Assembly: GCA_964035795.1 (NCBI GenBank)
Contig: OZ038327.1
Coordinates: 4,811,651 to 4,875,650 of the forward strand
Origin: Pterobdella sp. o SKG-2022
Taxonomy: Eukaryota; Annelida; Clitellata; Hirudinida; Piscicolidae
Reading direction: 5' to 3'
Length of the DNA: 64,000 bases
A model generated the notes under the pieces. The model saw nothing but the letters and a program-made list of their open reading frames with translations. It searched no databases and was not told the DNA's origin. Within the stretch, counting starts at the first letter, position 1. Every line of letters begins with the position of its first letter. The translations under genes were made by a program, and so were the position numbers. Positions 10,438 to 22,139 of the stretch are shown here, piece after piece.

Positions 10438-12252
10438 TCAGAGCATCCCGAAAAGAAGAGAGGCAGCTGAAAGCCCCAAAAGAAAGAAATGAAAGAAAGG
10501 CACGTTCGCAGATGAAATTACTGGTCGATCGCCTTCAGACGTGGGTGAATCACCTTTTAATGATTATTTACATCAAATTGCATTCTATCGAAGTTTGTCT
10601 ATAAAAAGAATATCAAATAGATAAATACCTCTTTGCAAACTAGTTGTCATTTCTTCTTTTCCATTCGTTGTGGTCATAAAATTGTTTTTTTCTGTCTGAG
10701 TCTTAACGTTAAACTCTGATGACGAATCCTTTCTAGTTGCAATCAAAGTTCCTGTTGTAGTCAATGTTTCTGTTGTAGTCAATGTTTTTGTTGTAGTCAA
10801 TGTTTTTGTTGTAGTCAATGTTTCTGTTGTAGTCAATGTTCCTGTTGTAGTCAATGTTTCTGTTGTAGTCAATGTTTCTGTTGTAGTCAATGTTTCTGTT
10901 GTAGTCAATGTTCCTGTTGTAGTCAATGTTTCTGTTGTAGTCAATGTTCCTGTTGTAGTCAATGTTTCTGTTGTAGTCAATGTTTCTGTTGTAGTCAATG
11001 TTTCTGTTGTAGTCAATGTTTCTGTTGTAGTCAATGTTCCTGTTGTAGTCAATGTTTCTGTTGTAGTCAATGTTTCTGTTGTAGTCAATGTTCCTGTTGT
11101 AGTCAATGTTTCTGTTGTAGTCAATGTTCCTGTTGTAGTCAATGTTCCTGTTGTAGTCAATGTTTCTGTTGTAGTCAATGTTTCTGTTGTAGTCAATGTT
11201 TCTGTTGTAGTCAATGTTTCTGTTGTAGTCAATGTTTCTGTTGTAGTCAATGTTTCTGTTGTAGTCAATGTTTCTGTTGTAGTCAATGTTTCTGTTGTAG
11301 TCAATGTTTCTGTTGTAGTCAATGTTTCTGTTGTAGTCAATGTTTCTGTTGTAGTCAATGTTTCTGTTGTAGTCAATGTTTCTGTTGTAGTCAATGTTCC
11401 TGTTGTAGTCAATGTTTCTGTTGTAGTCAATGTTCCTGTTTTATTCTTGAAACTTATTATTTAGCAGCTTAAACGTATATAATTTTTCGAATAAGTTTTA
11501 ATTAAAAAATAAAATTCCAAGCAGCTTATTAATTGAATTTTAGCTGTGCTTAAATTATTTTTTATCAAAATATCAAGTCTAACTTATGGTTCCAAACGCT
11601 TCAAACTCTTTGATCATTATAACTGAATTCATTTCGAAAGCTACAGCCGCATATTGGTATGAGTTCCCAGGAGGATTTACACAGTTTGACTCGTAAATAA
11701 ACATTCTAACACCATTTATAGGCGACATCATTTCATTTGGATTTTTGCAACGAAAATGCTTGTTTGGGTCAGGCGGGTTGCTTACTGGGTCAAAGGCTTT
11801 CATCGTTATAAACACTAGCGAACATCTGGTCTCTGTTCAAAAATCAGTTTTTAATTGTTTTTATTGAAATTTTTCATAAAGTATTCACTTATCAAAGCTT
11901 GTTTTAGCGTTTTTTGAAAGAAAAATACTCACCTGTTACTAGACGTAATGTGTGCAACAAATATTCTTGATCCAAATCTATAACTATCCAGGATTTGGGT
12001 TTTGCCTCGAGAGAATGGGTATCAAAATATGAACAATCGGTGAAATGATAATCTAATCGCTTACTGTGAGTGTTTGTGCTAGTCACATTTTTATTCCCAC
12101 CGATATTTAAACCACACGATTGCGAGGCTGTGAATAAAGAAGAACAAAAATCAAAATGATGGGAAACTTTTGAAATGATGTTTGGTTGAATGTTCGAAAT
12201 AAAAACCTGAAGCATCGAAAAACAGCAAACCAATGAACAAAATTCGAATCAT
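10438..12252 (-). CDS. Predicted GPI-anchored galactose-binding-like protein with Thr-rich repeat stalk
   Basis: Exons on the minus strand: 12252-12207 (signal peptide MIRILFIGLLFFDAS), 12127-11933, 11832-11584, 11435-10629 and 10553-10438; all phases agree, total about 470 aa. Exons 2-3 form a small domain with CGLNIGGNKN, WIVIDLDQEYLLHTLRL, paired cysteines and an NVTS site. This resembles the F5/8 type C (discoidin/fucolectin) galactose-binding fold, but at low identity. Exon 4 is about 38 hexapeptide units (T-T-T-[E/G/K]-T-L), a likely O-glycosylated stalk. Exon 5 ends in small residues (SSAN) and a hydrophobic run to the stop, typical of a GPI signal; a membrane anchor is the alternative. 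Exon 3 to 4 needs the weak donor ATAA/GTTAGA. Without it, TAG at 11579 gives a secreted protein of 164 aa. A TTTCAG acceptor-like site lies about 37 nt before the ATG. Confidence 0.7.
10749..11431 (-). repeat. 18-bp coding minisatellite, about 38 units
   Basis: Contiguous near-identical 18-bp units keep the reading frame of exon 4 of the surface-protein gene. One position varies between units (GAA, GGA or AAA: Glu, Gly or Lys); a run of 13 identical Glu units lies near the 5' end of the exon. Units are nearly invariant elsewhere, which indicates recent expansion or homogenisation. Confidence 0.95.
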
Positions 12253-12253
12253 G

Positions 12254-13129
12254 ACCAAGTCAATTCTTTTCAAGGTCTTAAACAAACTGAAATTCCTTCG
12301 AGTGAACTAATATAAGTTAGATAGACAACAGAATAATAGGTGTTTTTTCATAAAATGTTTTTTTTATGAACTGTCAAGCTACCTTCTGAGTGTTTAAATA
12401 TATGATTAATATAATATATACTATATTTTTTTCAAACTAACTTTATTTTTTCCAAAAAAGTTTGAATAAATAATAAAAATAATCAATAATTTTTCAAACT
12501 TCTTGCTTTATCTAAATTTTTACATAACTTGCCATCAATACAACTTTTTTCAAAAAAACATTATAAGCGAAGTTTTTTCTTAATTTTTGAAAGTCAAGAA
12601 AATATAAACTTTACAATATGAAAATGATTGGCAAGGTTAGATTAAATAATAAATTTAGTAGGGTAAGTCAGAAAAGCAAAATATATGAAAACAATTGTAA
12701 CTGAGTAGCTTTATGAATCTGTCGAAAAATTCAAATTTTTATTCACATAAATCAAAAATTTTTTGAAATTTTTTTATAAAAACTTTGTTTCTATTATATT
12801 TACATGAATATTAGTGAATCATTTAATATAAAAAGAATAGCTTCGTGCAATAATAACAATAATGATTTAGTTATTCATAACAATAATAAAAATAAAAAGT
12901 ATAAGTTTTTAATTGAGTGAACAAGTACGTTGAGCTGTAATATACATATAATATACTTATTGTTCCAAATTATTTCTTGAAACTTAAGTTCTTGAGAATT
13001 TTTTAAACTTTCTAATGATCAGTTGATATTTTTACGGACAGGAATGTAAATTATTGATTATTAAATTTGTAAGAAAAAAAATCCAATTTTATTAATTTTT
13101 CAATTATTAATTACTTAAATAATTAATTA
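12254..13129. other. AT-rich intergenic region
   Basis: Upstream of the surface-protein gene. Nothing recognisable apart from the acceptor-like TTTCAG near 12290 (minus strand). Confidence 0.4.
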
Positions 13130-13262
13130 ACTTATTTATTTATTTATTTTTGATTATTTATTTATTCATTTATTTACTTATTTATTTATTTATTTATTTA
13201 AATTATTTATTCATTTATTTACATTTATATAGCGCGCTTTTCACATAAACTGAACATGTATT
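13130..13262 (-). repeat. L2-like LINE 3' end with AAAT-type tail
   Basis: On the minus strand AGCGCGCTATATAAATG is followed by AAATAAATAAAT repeats. It resembles the end of the L2-like element at 26218-26285 (GTGTGCTATATAAATTT plus AAATAAAT). Only the 3' end is present. Confidence 0.65.
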
Positions 13263-15285
13263 AGAGGCGTTTAGAGATACCAATATAGTTTACGAAGAGT
13301 TATAACCTATACAAATGTCTCTCGAGTGATGGTTTAAAGGATTTACGAGGAACTAATTTGATTTCACTAAGAATAGCAAGTCATAATGATGGAGCTGCAT
13401 GCCTGAAAAACTTACAGAAATACTTTGTTCTCCCAACTATGAATAATAGAAATGGAGAAAATATTTTTTAAAAGTTTGATACTATTTGGATAATATTAGT
13501 GATAAACAAAATGTCGATATAAAACCCCAAATCCTAAAATTGATATTCCTATTCTTTTTGCATTGAGTTTGATCTAAATCAATTGAAAGTTTTCACAATT
13601 TTTTCTGTTTTATATGAAATTTTTGAGTTATTTTCTAATGCTTGCGGTGCCTTTTGTTGTCTTATCTGGTACGTCAACAGCAATTGAATATTACTTGTGG
13701 TTTTCAAAAAAAAACTTGACATAATAAAAATTTCATTTTAGTCATAAATCATTATTATTTTTACTAATGATTCATGAAGAACTTGAATTGGTCGAAAATT
13801 TTAGTTTAAACAAAATAAACTTCAAAAAATTTTCCTGTTTTTATAAAGTTATGGCATCATCAGAAAGGTTTTTCCATGCTTTAATGTCGTATTAATTAAT
13901 TAATTTTGAATGGGATTTGAAGAATTTCAATAATGAAGTGCTGAATAGTAATTAAACATCAAACTGTATAGGTCTAAAGAACGAAGTTCCAACAAATATT
14001 AGTACAATTTCATAATCCACTTTAGAACTATTACAACAAGTATTTTTCACCATAAATAATTTCGCTTTATTTCCATAAAATATATGTATTTGTACATGGC
14101 TAGAAGCAATAGTATCATACTAGGTAAAATATTCTACCCTCTTTACATATCCCATCTTCGTGTGTGGGACACTATGTAGTTGAAAAAGCAAAGGTGTATG
14201 GTTGAAACAAGTCCTATATGAGCATGGCAAGAAATCTTATATAGCTTGATAATGTAAGATTTTTTTACGAAAAGCTTTCTGGGTTAGGTGAACAAGTACT
14301 TCCTGTTTGTTTTTTTCACTATCATTTTGAGTGAAGAGCAGATGAACCAAAAAAAATGGTCATCAACCAGCTGTCAAAACGTAACGGGAATTTTAATAGA
14401 AAAGTCACTGCAAAAAAACGGGCAATTCACTGCCAGATTCTTTCCAGCTGCCTTGGTCTCAATTTTGTCGCTAAACATGACATTTTTTAGAAAGTGAGCT
14501 TGTGTTTTTGCAAGCTTTTCTTATTTTAATCATAACACGAAAATCTCCCATTATCTTCAAAAAAAGTTCTGCAACAAAAGAGGTTTGAAGAACTGATCAG
14601 ATTTGACAAGCTAGAAACCAAAAATTTTCATGTAAACGGCAGAAAAGAATGATTTTTTCGGATAACGAAACAGTAAGTCTAACTCGGCAGCATTTTTTGG
14701 GATTGAAAAGCGAGACTTTAACTTGTTTTTCGGTTTATTTAGAATAAGTCTTATATTCTGAAATTTTTTTTAAACACAAGAAAAATATTCATTTTTTCTT
14801 TTTGAATCACTTCAGCAGTTATTTATTCATTTTATTCATTAGTTCATCCTGGTAAGTACTAGATAATTTTTCCAGGAAATAATGCTCACAAAACAATATG
14901 GGAATTTTCGTATAAAAAAAGTTGTGCAGAGATTGTTGGTTCTATACAGTTGATAACTAATTAATTAAGTAATGAGCCTAGTTCAGCAAAAACAAATTGA
15001 CAATATCATCTGTTATTCATAAGTATGATATGCTATCCCTAAAACGAAATGTTAATGGTTCGAAGATTTGAGTAAATTGTGATTTAAAATTGGAAAGTCA
15101 TGAGTTATAATTTCGAAATATTGGAACTTTCGAAGTTTTAAAAATAATAACAGCAATATTGTGATATGAACTCAAAAGTTTTATCGAAATGCAACGTATG
15201 GGATGTTTAAAATATTTTATGAACGATGCTTTCCGATATTAACCCGACAATAACTTGTTTTTTTAATAAAAACAGGCGATTTTGT
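13263..15285. other. AT-rich stretch without recognised genes
   Basis: I find no exon or repeat family. A 69-codon open frame at 14288-14497 (+) starts with a hydrophobic segment, but has no upstream context and no recognisable match. Confidence 0.4.
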
Positions 15286-15462
15286 AATGTAATGTAAAGC
15301 GGTATTTATAAAGCGCTTCTTCTTATAGATCAAAGGGCTTGCTACAAATTTAATGTAGTGAAAACACACAGTGGAAAAGGTGCTAATTGTCGGCCCACGC
15401 GGGATCGAACCCGGTAACTTTAGACAATTAGTCTAATGCTCAACCATTGAAGTTCGATTATT
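15286..15462 (-). repeat. tRNA-derived SINE
   Basis: Minus-strand copy: head with B-box-like GGTTCGATCCCGCG (the best-preserved B-box in the window), anticodon arm around CTAATTG, body with GCACCTTTTCCACTG, and tail with AAATACCGCTTTACATTACA. It abuts the truncated 3' side of the LINE at 15463. Confidence 0.85.
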
Positions 15463-17014
15463 TTGAGTTCAGATTTTGGGATTATGGTCCTTAAAATTTC
15501 TATAAGTTTTTTCCTGTTTATGGTGTCGAAAGCAGATGACAGATCAATGCTGGTTATTCTCATTGTACATCCTGATTTCACTTTGTCTTTAATTGCTATT
15601 TTATGAGCCCATAGGATGTCTGTTGTTGACCTAGTTGGTCTGTATACTGCTTGGCTAATGGGAAGGTATTTTTCTATGAAAGGTCATATTTTATTGAGTG
15701 TTATTAATGATAAGAGTTTTCTCATTGAGTTTAGTAAGATGACAGGCCTTGTGTTTGCTGGAGAATGAGGTTTGCTCTTTTTTGTTATTGGTATAATAAT
15801 GCCATGGTTGAAGATTGATTGAGGAAAATTAATGCTATTGTTAGTGTTTTTTTCATATTTGTTCCTGAGAATTTGAGTTCTTCACTGAAAATGTTGTCTT
15901 CTTCTGGAGATTTGCTGGTTTTGAGTTTCTTTAGAGCATTTTCCACTTCAAAAATATTTATTTCATCTATTTTGCTATTATTGTATTGTTGTTTTGTGTG
16001 TTGGTTGTTTTTTGAAAATTTGCTTTTGTAATGTTGCATGAGATCTTTCATTTTGAGTGGTTTTGCAGATGTATTACTTTTGATACTCAATTCTTTAATA
16101 GCTGCATGGATTTGTCTGTTATAGTCTAAGGTTTCTATTATTTTGAGCTTTGTTTCCAGTTCATTATTGTATAGTTCAAGGCATTTATTTTTTATTTGAG
16201 TTTTGATTTTGTTCCTTTGTGTTTTGAGGTTGTTGGTTTTATCAGTTTCTGTAGAATTTTCTATTGGGTTTCTTAGCTTTTTTTGTTTATCAGCCAGTGT
16301 GTGTAGCTCGTGGTTTTCATATCTGTTTGATGGTGTTTTTTTGGGTGACTTTTTGAAGTAAGTATTTGATACTTGTTTTATGCTTGTTAAAATTTCTTCA
16401 AGTGAAGTTGCTTGGCTTGTTTCTATTGATTTTTTGTAGGTTTGTTGAGTGATAAGATCTTGGAAATTTAGTTTTTTATTGTAGTTTTTTGATTGGTTTG
16501 TCCAACATTGATATGGTTTGGGGTATTTAATTTGAACTATCAGCAAATTATGATCCCTCTGAGTAAAAGTTCCTCTGTATGTGTTACTGCCTTTGAGGAA
16601 TTTTTTCAGTTTTTGGTGAATTAAGATAAAATCTATTACATTGTAGGCTGTTTTGCCTCTCAGATGACCCACCCAAGTGGTTTTTTTTTGATTGCTTTTT
16701 GAAGGCTGTGTTGGATGCAAAAAAGTTGTTTTCTTGCATGAACTCTTCCAAAATCAACCCATTTTTATTCTGGCAGCCTTTGTTATGACCTCCTTGTGTA
16801 CTTGAATTATTTTTCCCAATTTTTCTAATGAAATCTCCACCTATAAACCATATATTTGATTTGAGGTTTTTCATACATGATTTGAGATTTGTATAGAATT
16901 CTTCTAGTTTTTTTGGTTTTGAAGATGATAGGATGTTGGTTAGGGCTACACCCAAAATACTAGCATCTTCAAAACCAGAAGAACTAGAAGAATTCTATAC
17001 AAATCTCAAATCAA
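15463..17014 (-). pseudogene. RTE-like LINE remnant, endonuclease plus start of reverse transcriptase
   Basis: Read on the minus strand, 16955 to 16584 encodes WFIGGDFIRKIG and ASNTAFKKQ (the endonuclease GDF-x-x-K-I-G box). After a frameshift near 16.65 kb, 16720 to 15785 continues with AYNVIDFILIHQKL, TQRDHNLLIVQI and a linker. After a further frame change, 15840 to 15475 gives NTRPVILLNSMRKLL and SIDLSSAFDTINRKKL, the first reverse transcriptase motifs. The catalytic YxDD part is lost at the SINE junction. Layout matches RTE or BovB-type elements; exact clade unresolved. The 5' end is followed by an inverted copy of itself. Confidence 0.7.
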
Positions 17015-18035
17015 AATAAAATGACAAATAAGGAAAAAATCTTCAAATAAAATATCGAATATGGAGATGTTCCGAAATTTATAAAAATACTGATTGTTAC
17101 TATTCAGATTCTGAGCCGATATGGCCGTGTTATAATATTATTGACTCGTAGGAAAAGGTCTTCAACAGTGATGTTGTTCCCTTAATTGTCGACATGTCCA
17201 ACAATTATGCTTCAAATTAAAATCATAATCTCAATGCAAAGGCTGATCAAATAAAAATATATATAGCAATATTTCTTTTAACTGGCTATCTTTGTCCTAA
17301 CAATATGAAAATGTTCTGGGAAGTGAAAAAAGACACATCCAATGTCTTGGTATCTTCAGCAATGAGAAGAAATAGATTTTTAGAGATTGATCGTTACCTT
17401 CATTTATATGACAATAATGAACTCCCTCCTAGTGACAAATACGTTTGACTGTCAAAATACTTTTTGTTGCTAAACCAAGTTTTTTTGAAAAATTTTGAAG
17501 GAAACTTGAAAAAGTTTTCCATCGATGAGTCAATGGTACCTTGTTATGGAAATCATGGATGTAAGCATAAATCAAAAGAAAACCGATGAACTTTGGTTAC
17601 AAGCTCTGGTCAATGTGCACTTCTTCAAGATGCCTCATAAGTTTTATTCCATATCAGGGTTCTAAATTTGCACCACTACCTTATCAAAAAAATTACGGCC
17701 TAGGCGCATCAGTTGTGCTTTAACTAGTTTCATTTCTGCCGAAGCCACACAAATATGATATTCACATGGACAATTTCTTTACCAGTTTGCCCTTTTTAGA
17801 TAAGCTCACAGAACTAAGCCATAATGGAACAAGAATATAAGAGAAAGCAGAATAGAGAAATGCCCGCTAAACATAAAAGAAATGAAAAAAAGAGGTGCGT
17901 GGCTCAATCACTATGATGACCTCAAAAAAAATCGCTGTTGTCGCATGGAAGGATAAAAAAGTTGTGACTATGGCATCGAGTGCTCATGGAGTCAACCCTG
18001 TTACAAGAGTGAACAGAGTAGCGACGGTATCACAT

Positions 18036-18051
18036 AAAAGAAGAAAAACAT
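18036..18051 (+). repeat. Target-site duplication, left copy
   Basis: AAAAGAAGAAAAACAT occurs here and again at 21318-21333, exactly flanking the Jockey-like LINE. Length and A-richness suit target-primed reverse transcription. Confidence 0.85.
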
Positions 18052-21000
18052 GTCTCGAGAGAGGCAGGCCTACACATGGTCGGAATGTGTCTTCAAGAGG
18101 ACCAAATCTGCCTCAACACCCCCCATTCTCTCTCTCTTCAAGAGGAGGACCTCAAATCAGGCCATATTTTTTATGGCCTGCCCCCACCAAGACCCGGACT
18201 GGTGGAAAAGGGCTCAGCTGCTTCTCGCAGGAGATGTGGAAAGCAACCCGAGACTCATGTGGTACTGTGCTATATGTACACATAAAATCACCTCATATCA
18301 AACCTCCATCCAATGCAATCATACCATCCCTCACTGGATTCACTTCAAATGCTCACACATCAAATTCAAATCCTACTCACCCTCATTCATATGTTACACA
18401 CATCAAATCTCTACCCCAAAAACTCCTCCCCACATACACAATCTAACACAAAAAACCTTCCACACACCTCAACAAACCAAACCAACCACCCAAAACCAAC
18501 CAACTCCCCTTTTAACAACACCAAACAACATCAACTCAATCACCAAGAAAACAACTGAACTCACCCACCTAATACACAAACAAAAAATACACATTATCAC
18601 ACTAAAAGAATCCAACCTCAACAACAAACACAAAATCTCTCTAACTTCTCAGCCATTAGACTAGATAGACCCTCATCCCAAAAAGGTGGAGGTCTGCTAA
18701 CCTACATCAACAACAACATAATCTACTCACAAATCCGTACTCCCACAAACCTGATCACAAACAACATCAAACTCATCGCAACAAAAATACATCTCAAACA
18801 CACCAATCTACACATTTCAAACGTCTATATCCCACCCAACACCAACAACATAGACAACTCAATCACCAACCTCTTCATCCACCTCACAAGCCTTCTCAAT
18901 TCCATAATCACGGGTGACTTTAACGCCCACTCACAAACATGGCACTCTCCTTTCACGGAACATAGAGGCCAACTCATAACCTCATTCATCCTCAATTCGA
19001 ACCACATTATTCTCAACCAAAAAACTCCCACCCGACTACCATTCAACCCAAATCAACAACCCACCTCCCCCGACATCACCACAGCAGACACCACAATATC
19101 AGCGAACCTCACTTGGCAAACACTTAAAGCCTTGAACTGCGACCATCTTCCCATTCTCATCACATTCAAAAACAAATACAAAATACCCACAACTAAGCCC
19201 CTCAGAACTCTCATTAACTACAAGAAAGCCAACTGGCCCCAATTCACCAAACACATAGAACACACCCTCAAAAACACCCCTCTCCACGAAGACCCCCACA
19301 CAGCTAACCACTTCATCCCAAACGCCATACTCACATCAGATCGAATAAACATCCTTAAAGGAATAAAAAAACCCACCCACAACCCACTCCCCGAAAGCAT
19401 TACTACACTCATATCGAAACGAAACCACACCAGAGCTCTCATTAACAAAGATCCCTCACTTCCCACACTCAACCAACACATCACCCACCTCATTCAACAA
19501 CACAAAAAACAAAAATGGGAAGAGCACTTTTAAGCCGACTGAAACCACAAAAAAAAATCTCACATCCTATGGTCCACACTTAAGGCTTTCAACCCCAAAA
19601 AACCCACCACTCCCACCAATACAACCGTCACCTACAACAACAAAACAGCCCACACAGACACACAAAAAGCCAAGACACTAAATAAATATTTTAAATCAAC
19701 CACAAAACACTCCTCCAACCCCAAATACAGAATAACAAACAAACTCACCAAATCACTCACATCTACCCCATTAACAATCACCGAATCAGATATCATCCTT
19801 GCTATAAAACAATCTAAAAATAACAACTTTTCAGAACCAGACAATATCAACATCAAAAACTTCAAACACCTAGGACCAATAGCCATCAAACACCTAACCA
19901 GCCTCTACAACATTACAATCAACACAAACACCATACCCCAAATATGGAAAACCTCCAAAATCATCCCCATCGCCAAACCCAGCAAAAACCCTTTTCTCCC
20001 TTCTTATACAGACCAATAGCCCTACTCTCTCCCATAGCAAAAACTCTAGAAAAAATCATCCTCCCACACATCACCACTTATATAATCCTCCCAACACACC
20101 AACACGGCTTCAGAGCCGCACACTCCACCACCACAGCCCTACATCAAATCAATAACACCATTTACACTGGTTTCAATAAAAAAAAACCCTTCCATAGAAC
20201 AATCTTCACCGCCCTCGACATGACCAAAGCATTCGACACGGTCAACATCCACCAACTCATCCACAAAATACACAATACCCACATTCCTACAACAATAATC
20301 AAATTCCTGGCCAACTACCTAAAAGGCCGCCGACAATACACCTCATACAACAATCACACCTCAAAACACACAAACATCAAAGCAGGTGTCCCCTAAGGGA
20401 GCGTCCTATCACCCACTCTCTTCAACATATACCTCTCAGACATACCACTTCCCAAAATCAGCTCACTCAACCTCATCACCTACGCAGACGACATCACCAT
20501 AACATCATCCCATCCCAACATCAACACACTGGGGAAAAAGCAAGGAGACACTCATCACCACATACAAAACATTACTCCTTCCCATCATCGAATACGCCAA
20601 CACCATCTGGTCACCCATCATCTCATCCACCTCTCTCAACAAACTCCAAAAAATCCAAAACGCAGCCTTAAGAACAATTACTGGCTGCACCCTAGACACC
20701 AACACCCAACACCTCCACTCAAAGACCAAAATCCTCCCACTCCAAAACCATCTCAAACTTCACGCATCAAAACTCACACAAAAAGCTTCCCACCCCACTC
20801 ATCTTCTACACCCACTCACCACACAAGAAGCCTACCCCAGATACAAAAAACAATCCACATTCAACATCAACTACACCCTAAACATACCCTCCTCCACCCA
20901 GACCACCTCTCACACACAAATAAAAAAAATATGAAAACCATACACACAAAAATAGTACACGACTATATCATCCACTCACAACAAAATCCTCAGCAAGCAA

Positions 21001-21317
21001 CCCCCACCCATTCATAAATCAGAAACCACCACACTCACCGCACTCTCGCCCAACTCAGATCAAATAAATCACCTTTCATCCTCTCATACCTCAACAAAAT
21101 CTCACCCTCATCTCATCCTTCACCTTCATGCCCACTCTGCCAAACACACCTTCACGACATTCCTCACCTCTTCACCTGCTCCAAAATAAATACCACACTG
21201 GGTCCCGAGAGTCTGTGGACCGACCCCGCGAGAGCGGCTGAGCTTCTCGACCACTGGACGGTCTTGATGGCGACATGAGGAGCACCCAACAAGACTAGGG
21301 TGCTCGGAGTAAAAAAA
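18052..21317 (+). mobile_element. Jockey-like LINE with N-terminal 2A-like motif, internally deleted
   Basis: Starts GTCTCGAGAGAGGCAGGCC and ends GGAGTA plus an A-tract. ORF pieces in order: LLLAGDVESNPRL (2A-like), a Cys/His finger (YCAIC..HWIHFKC), endonuclease with IITGDFNAHSQTWHS and CDHLPILI, reverse transcriptase with YRPIALLSPIAKTLEK, ALDMTKAFDTVN, GVP*GSVLSPTLFNIYLSD and YADDITI, and a CCHC-like end (CPLCQTHLHDIPHLFTC). Dead: frameshift near 18655, stop near 19532, and Gln to stop in the GVPQGS box at about 20395. About 290 bp after the YADD box are missing. It carries far more C than A-T neighbours, so it looks foreign in composition. Confidence 0.9.
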
Positions 21318-21849
21318 AAAAGAAGAAAAACATTAGTTAAGTGCCCCAAAGTTGTAAATATGTACAATTCCTATATGGGAAGAGTAGACCGCTTCAATCA
21401 ATATGTCCACTCTCAAAGAATATCCTTTCGAGGCAAGAAATGGTGGTATCCATTGTTTGCATTTGGCCTCGATGCTTCAAGCAAAAATGATTGGCAAATA
21501 TATAAACGGGGAAATAACACAAATATCCATTATTGTGAACATCGTCGTCACATTGTGTTATTGTATTTGGGAAGGTACAAGATTCCAGCACAAAAGTCTG
21601 TTCAAGCTGGTTCACTCTTAAATATTATAGTTCTTCCTCATATACGTGAAAATAATGCATCGGAACATATCAAAGCATCATGTAATCAATCCTGATTTGC
21701 AAACTTTAAAAAACGAACATGGAGCAAATGTGTGCAATACGATGTACCTCTACACTCAAAATGCTGGTACTCTTTCCACACTAAATAACTGGTTATTCAT
21801 AAAAATAGATTTTTAAAAAAAAATATTTTTTCCTAAGTGGAAAAAAAAG

Positions 21850-22135
21850 TAGAAAGAGGATTTTGAGGAGCACGAGCAAGTTCAAGGAAAGAAATAGGAG
21901 GACAAGCAGAGATGAGAGAAGGAGAAAAAACAGATTCATGCCAGTTCTCAATGAGAGCTAGAAAGTTAAAGTTAGAGTCAGAGGAGCTTAGAAAACTAGA
22001 AAAGATTTGTTATTAAGAGATCTTATGTTAAGAAAAGAAATATTAATGGATTTAAGAAGTTTTGGAAAGTTATGAGATGATTTAGGTGAAAAGAGGAGAT
22101 AAGAGATGAGTGAGGCGATCTAAAACTGGAAAAAA
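21850..22135 (-). pseudogene. L2-like LINE endonuclease N-terminal fragment
   Basis: The minus strand reads INISFLNIRSLNNKSFLV and then, after a frame change, NFNFLALIENWHE. This is the start of the apurinic-type endonuclease (N-x-R-S-L-x-N-K and the T/E-x-W box). No downstream domains remain. Confidence 0.6.
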
Positions 22136-22139
22136 AAGT

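Larger units (their letters stand above)
17040..21786 (+). pseudogene. piggyBac-family transposase pseudogene, split by a LINE
   Basis: The left part (17040-18051) reads FLLTGYLCPNNMKMFWE, MRRNRFLEIDRYLHL, KFSIDESMVPCYGNHG, KPMNFGYKLWS, GLGASVV and HMDNFFTSLPFLDKL, with stops and frame changes. The right part (21318-21786) reads YNSYMGRVDRFNQYV, KKWWYPLFAFGLD and a C-terminal Cys/His segment (SKCVQYDVPLHSKC). These follow the DDD transposase order of piggyBac/PGBD proteins. The interruption is a Jockey-like LINE. Removing it and one duplicated target site keeps the frame across KRRKT/LVK. I did not find terminal inverted repeats or TTAA ends. Confidence 0.85.

Noticed and set aside
10749..11431. 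CRISPR-like array of 18-bp repeats
   Set aside because: The units are contiguous without spacers, keep one reading frame, and sit in an exon of an animal gene.
15370..15450. tRNA-Ile genes at the SINE heads (also 33693, 41190, 5853)
   Set aside because: A- and B-boxes are recognisable, but arms are mispaired and most copies continue into a shared non-tRNA body, so they are SINEs or SINE heads.
20505..20756. Coding gene on the strand opposite the Jockey-like LINE (also 6475-6780 and 40453-40761)
   Set aside because: The same antisense frame recurs wherever the LINE occurs; it is a shadow of the LINE ORF.
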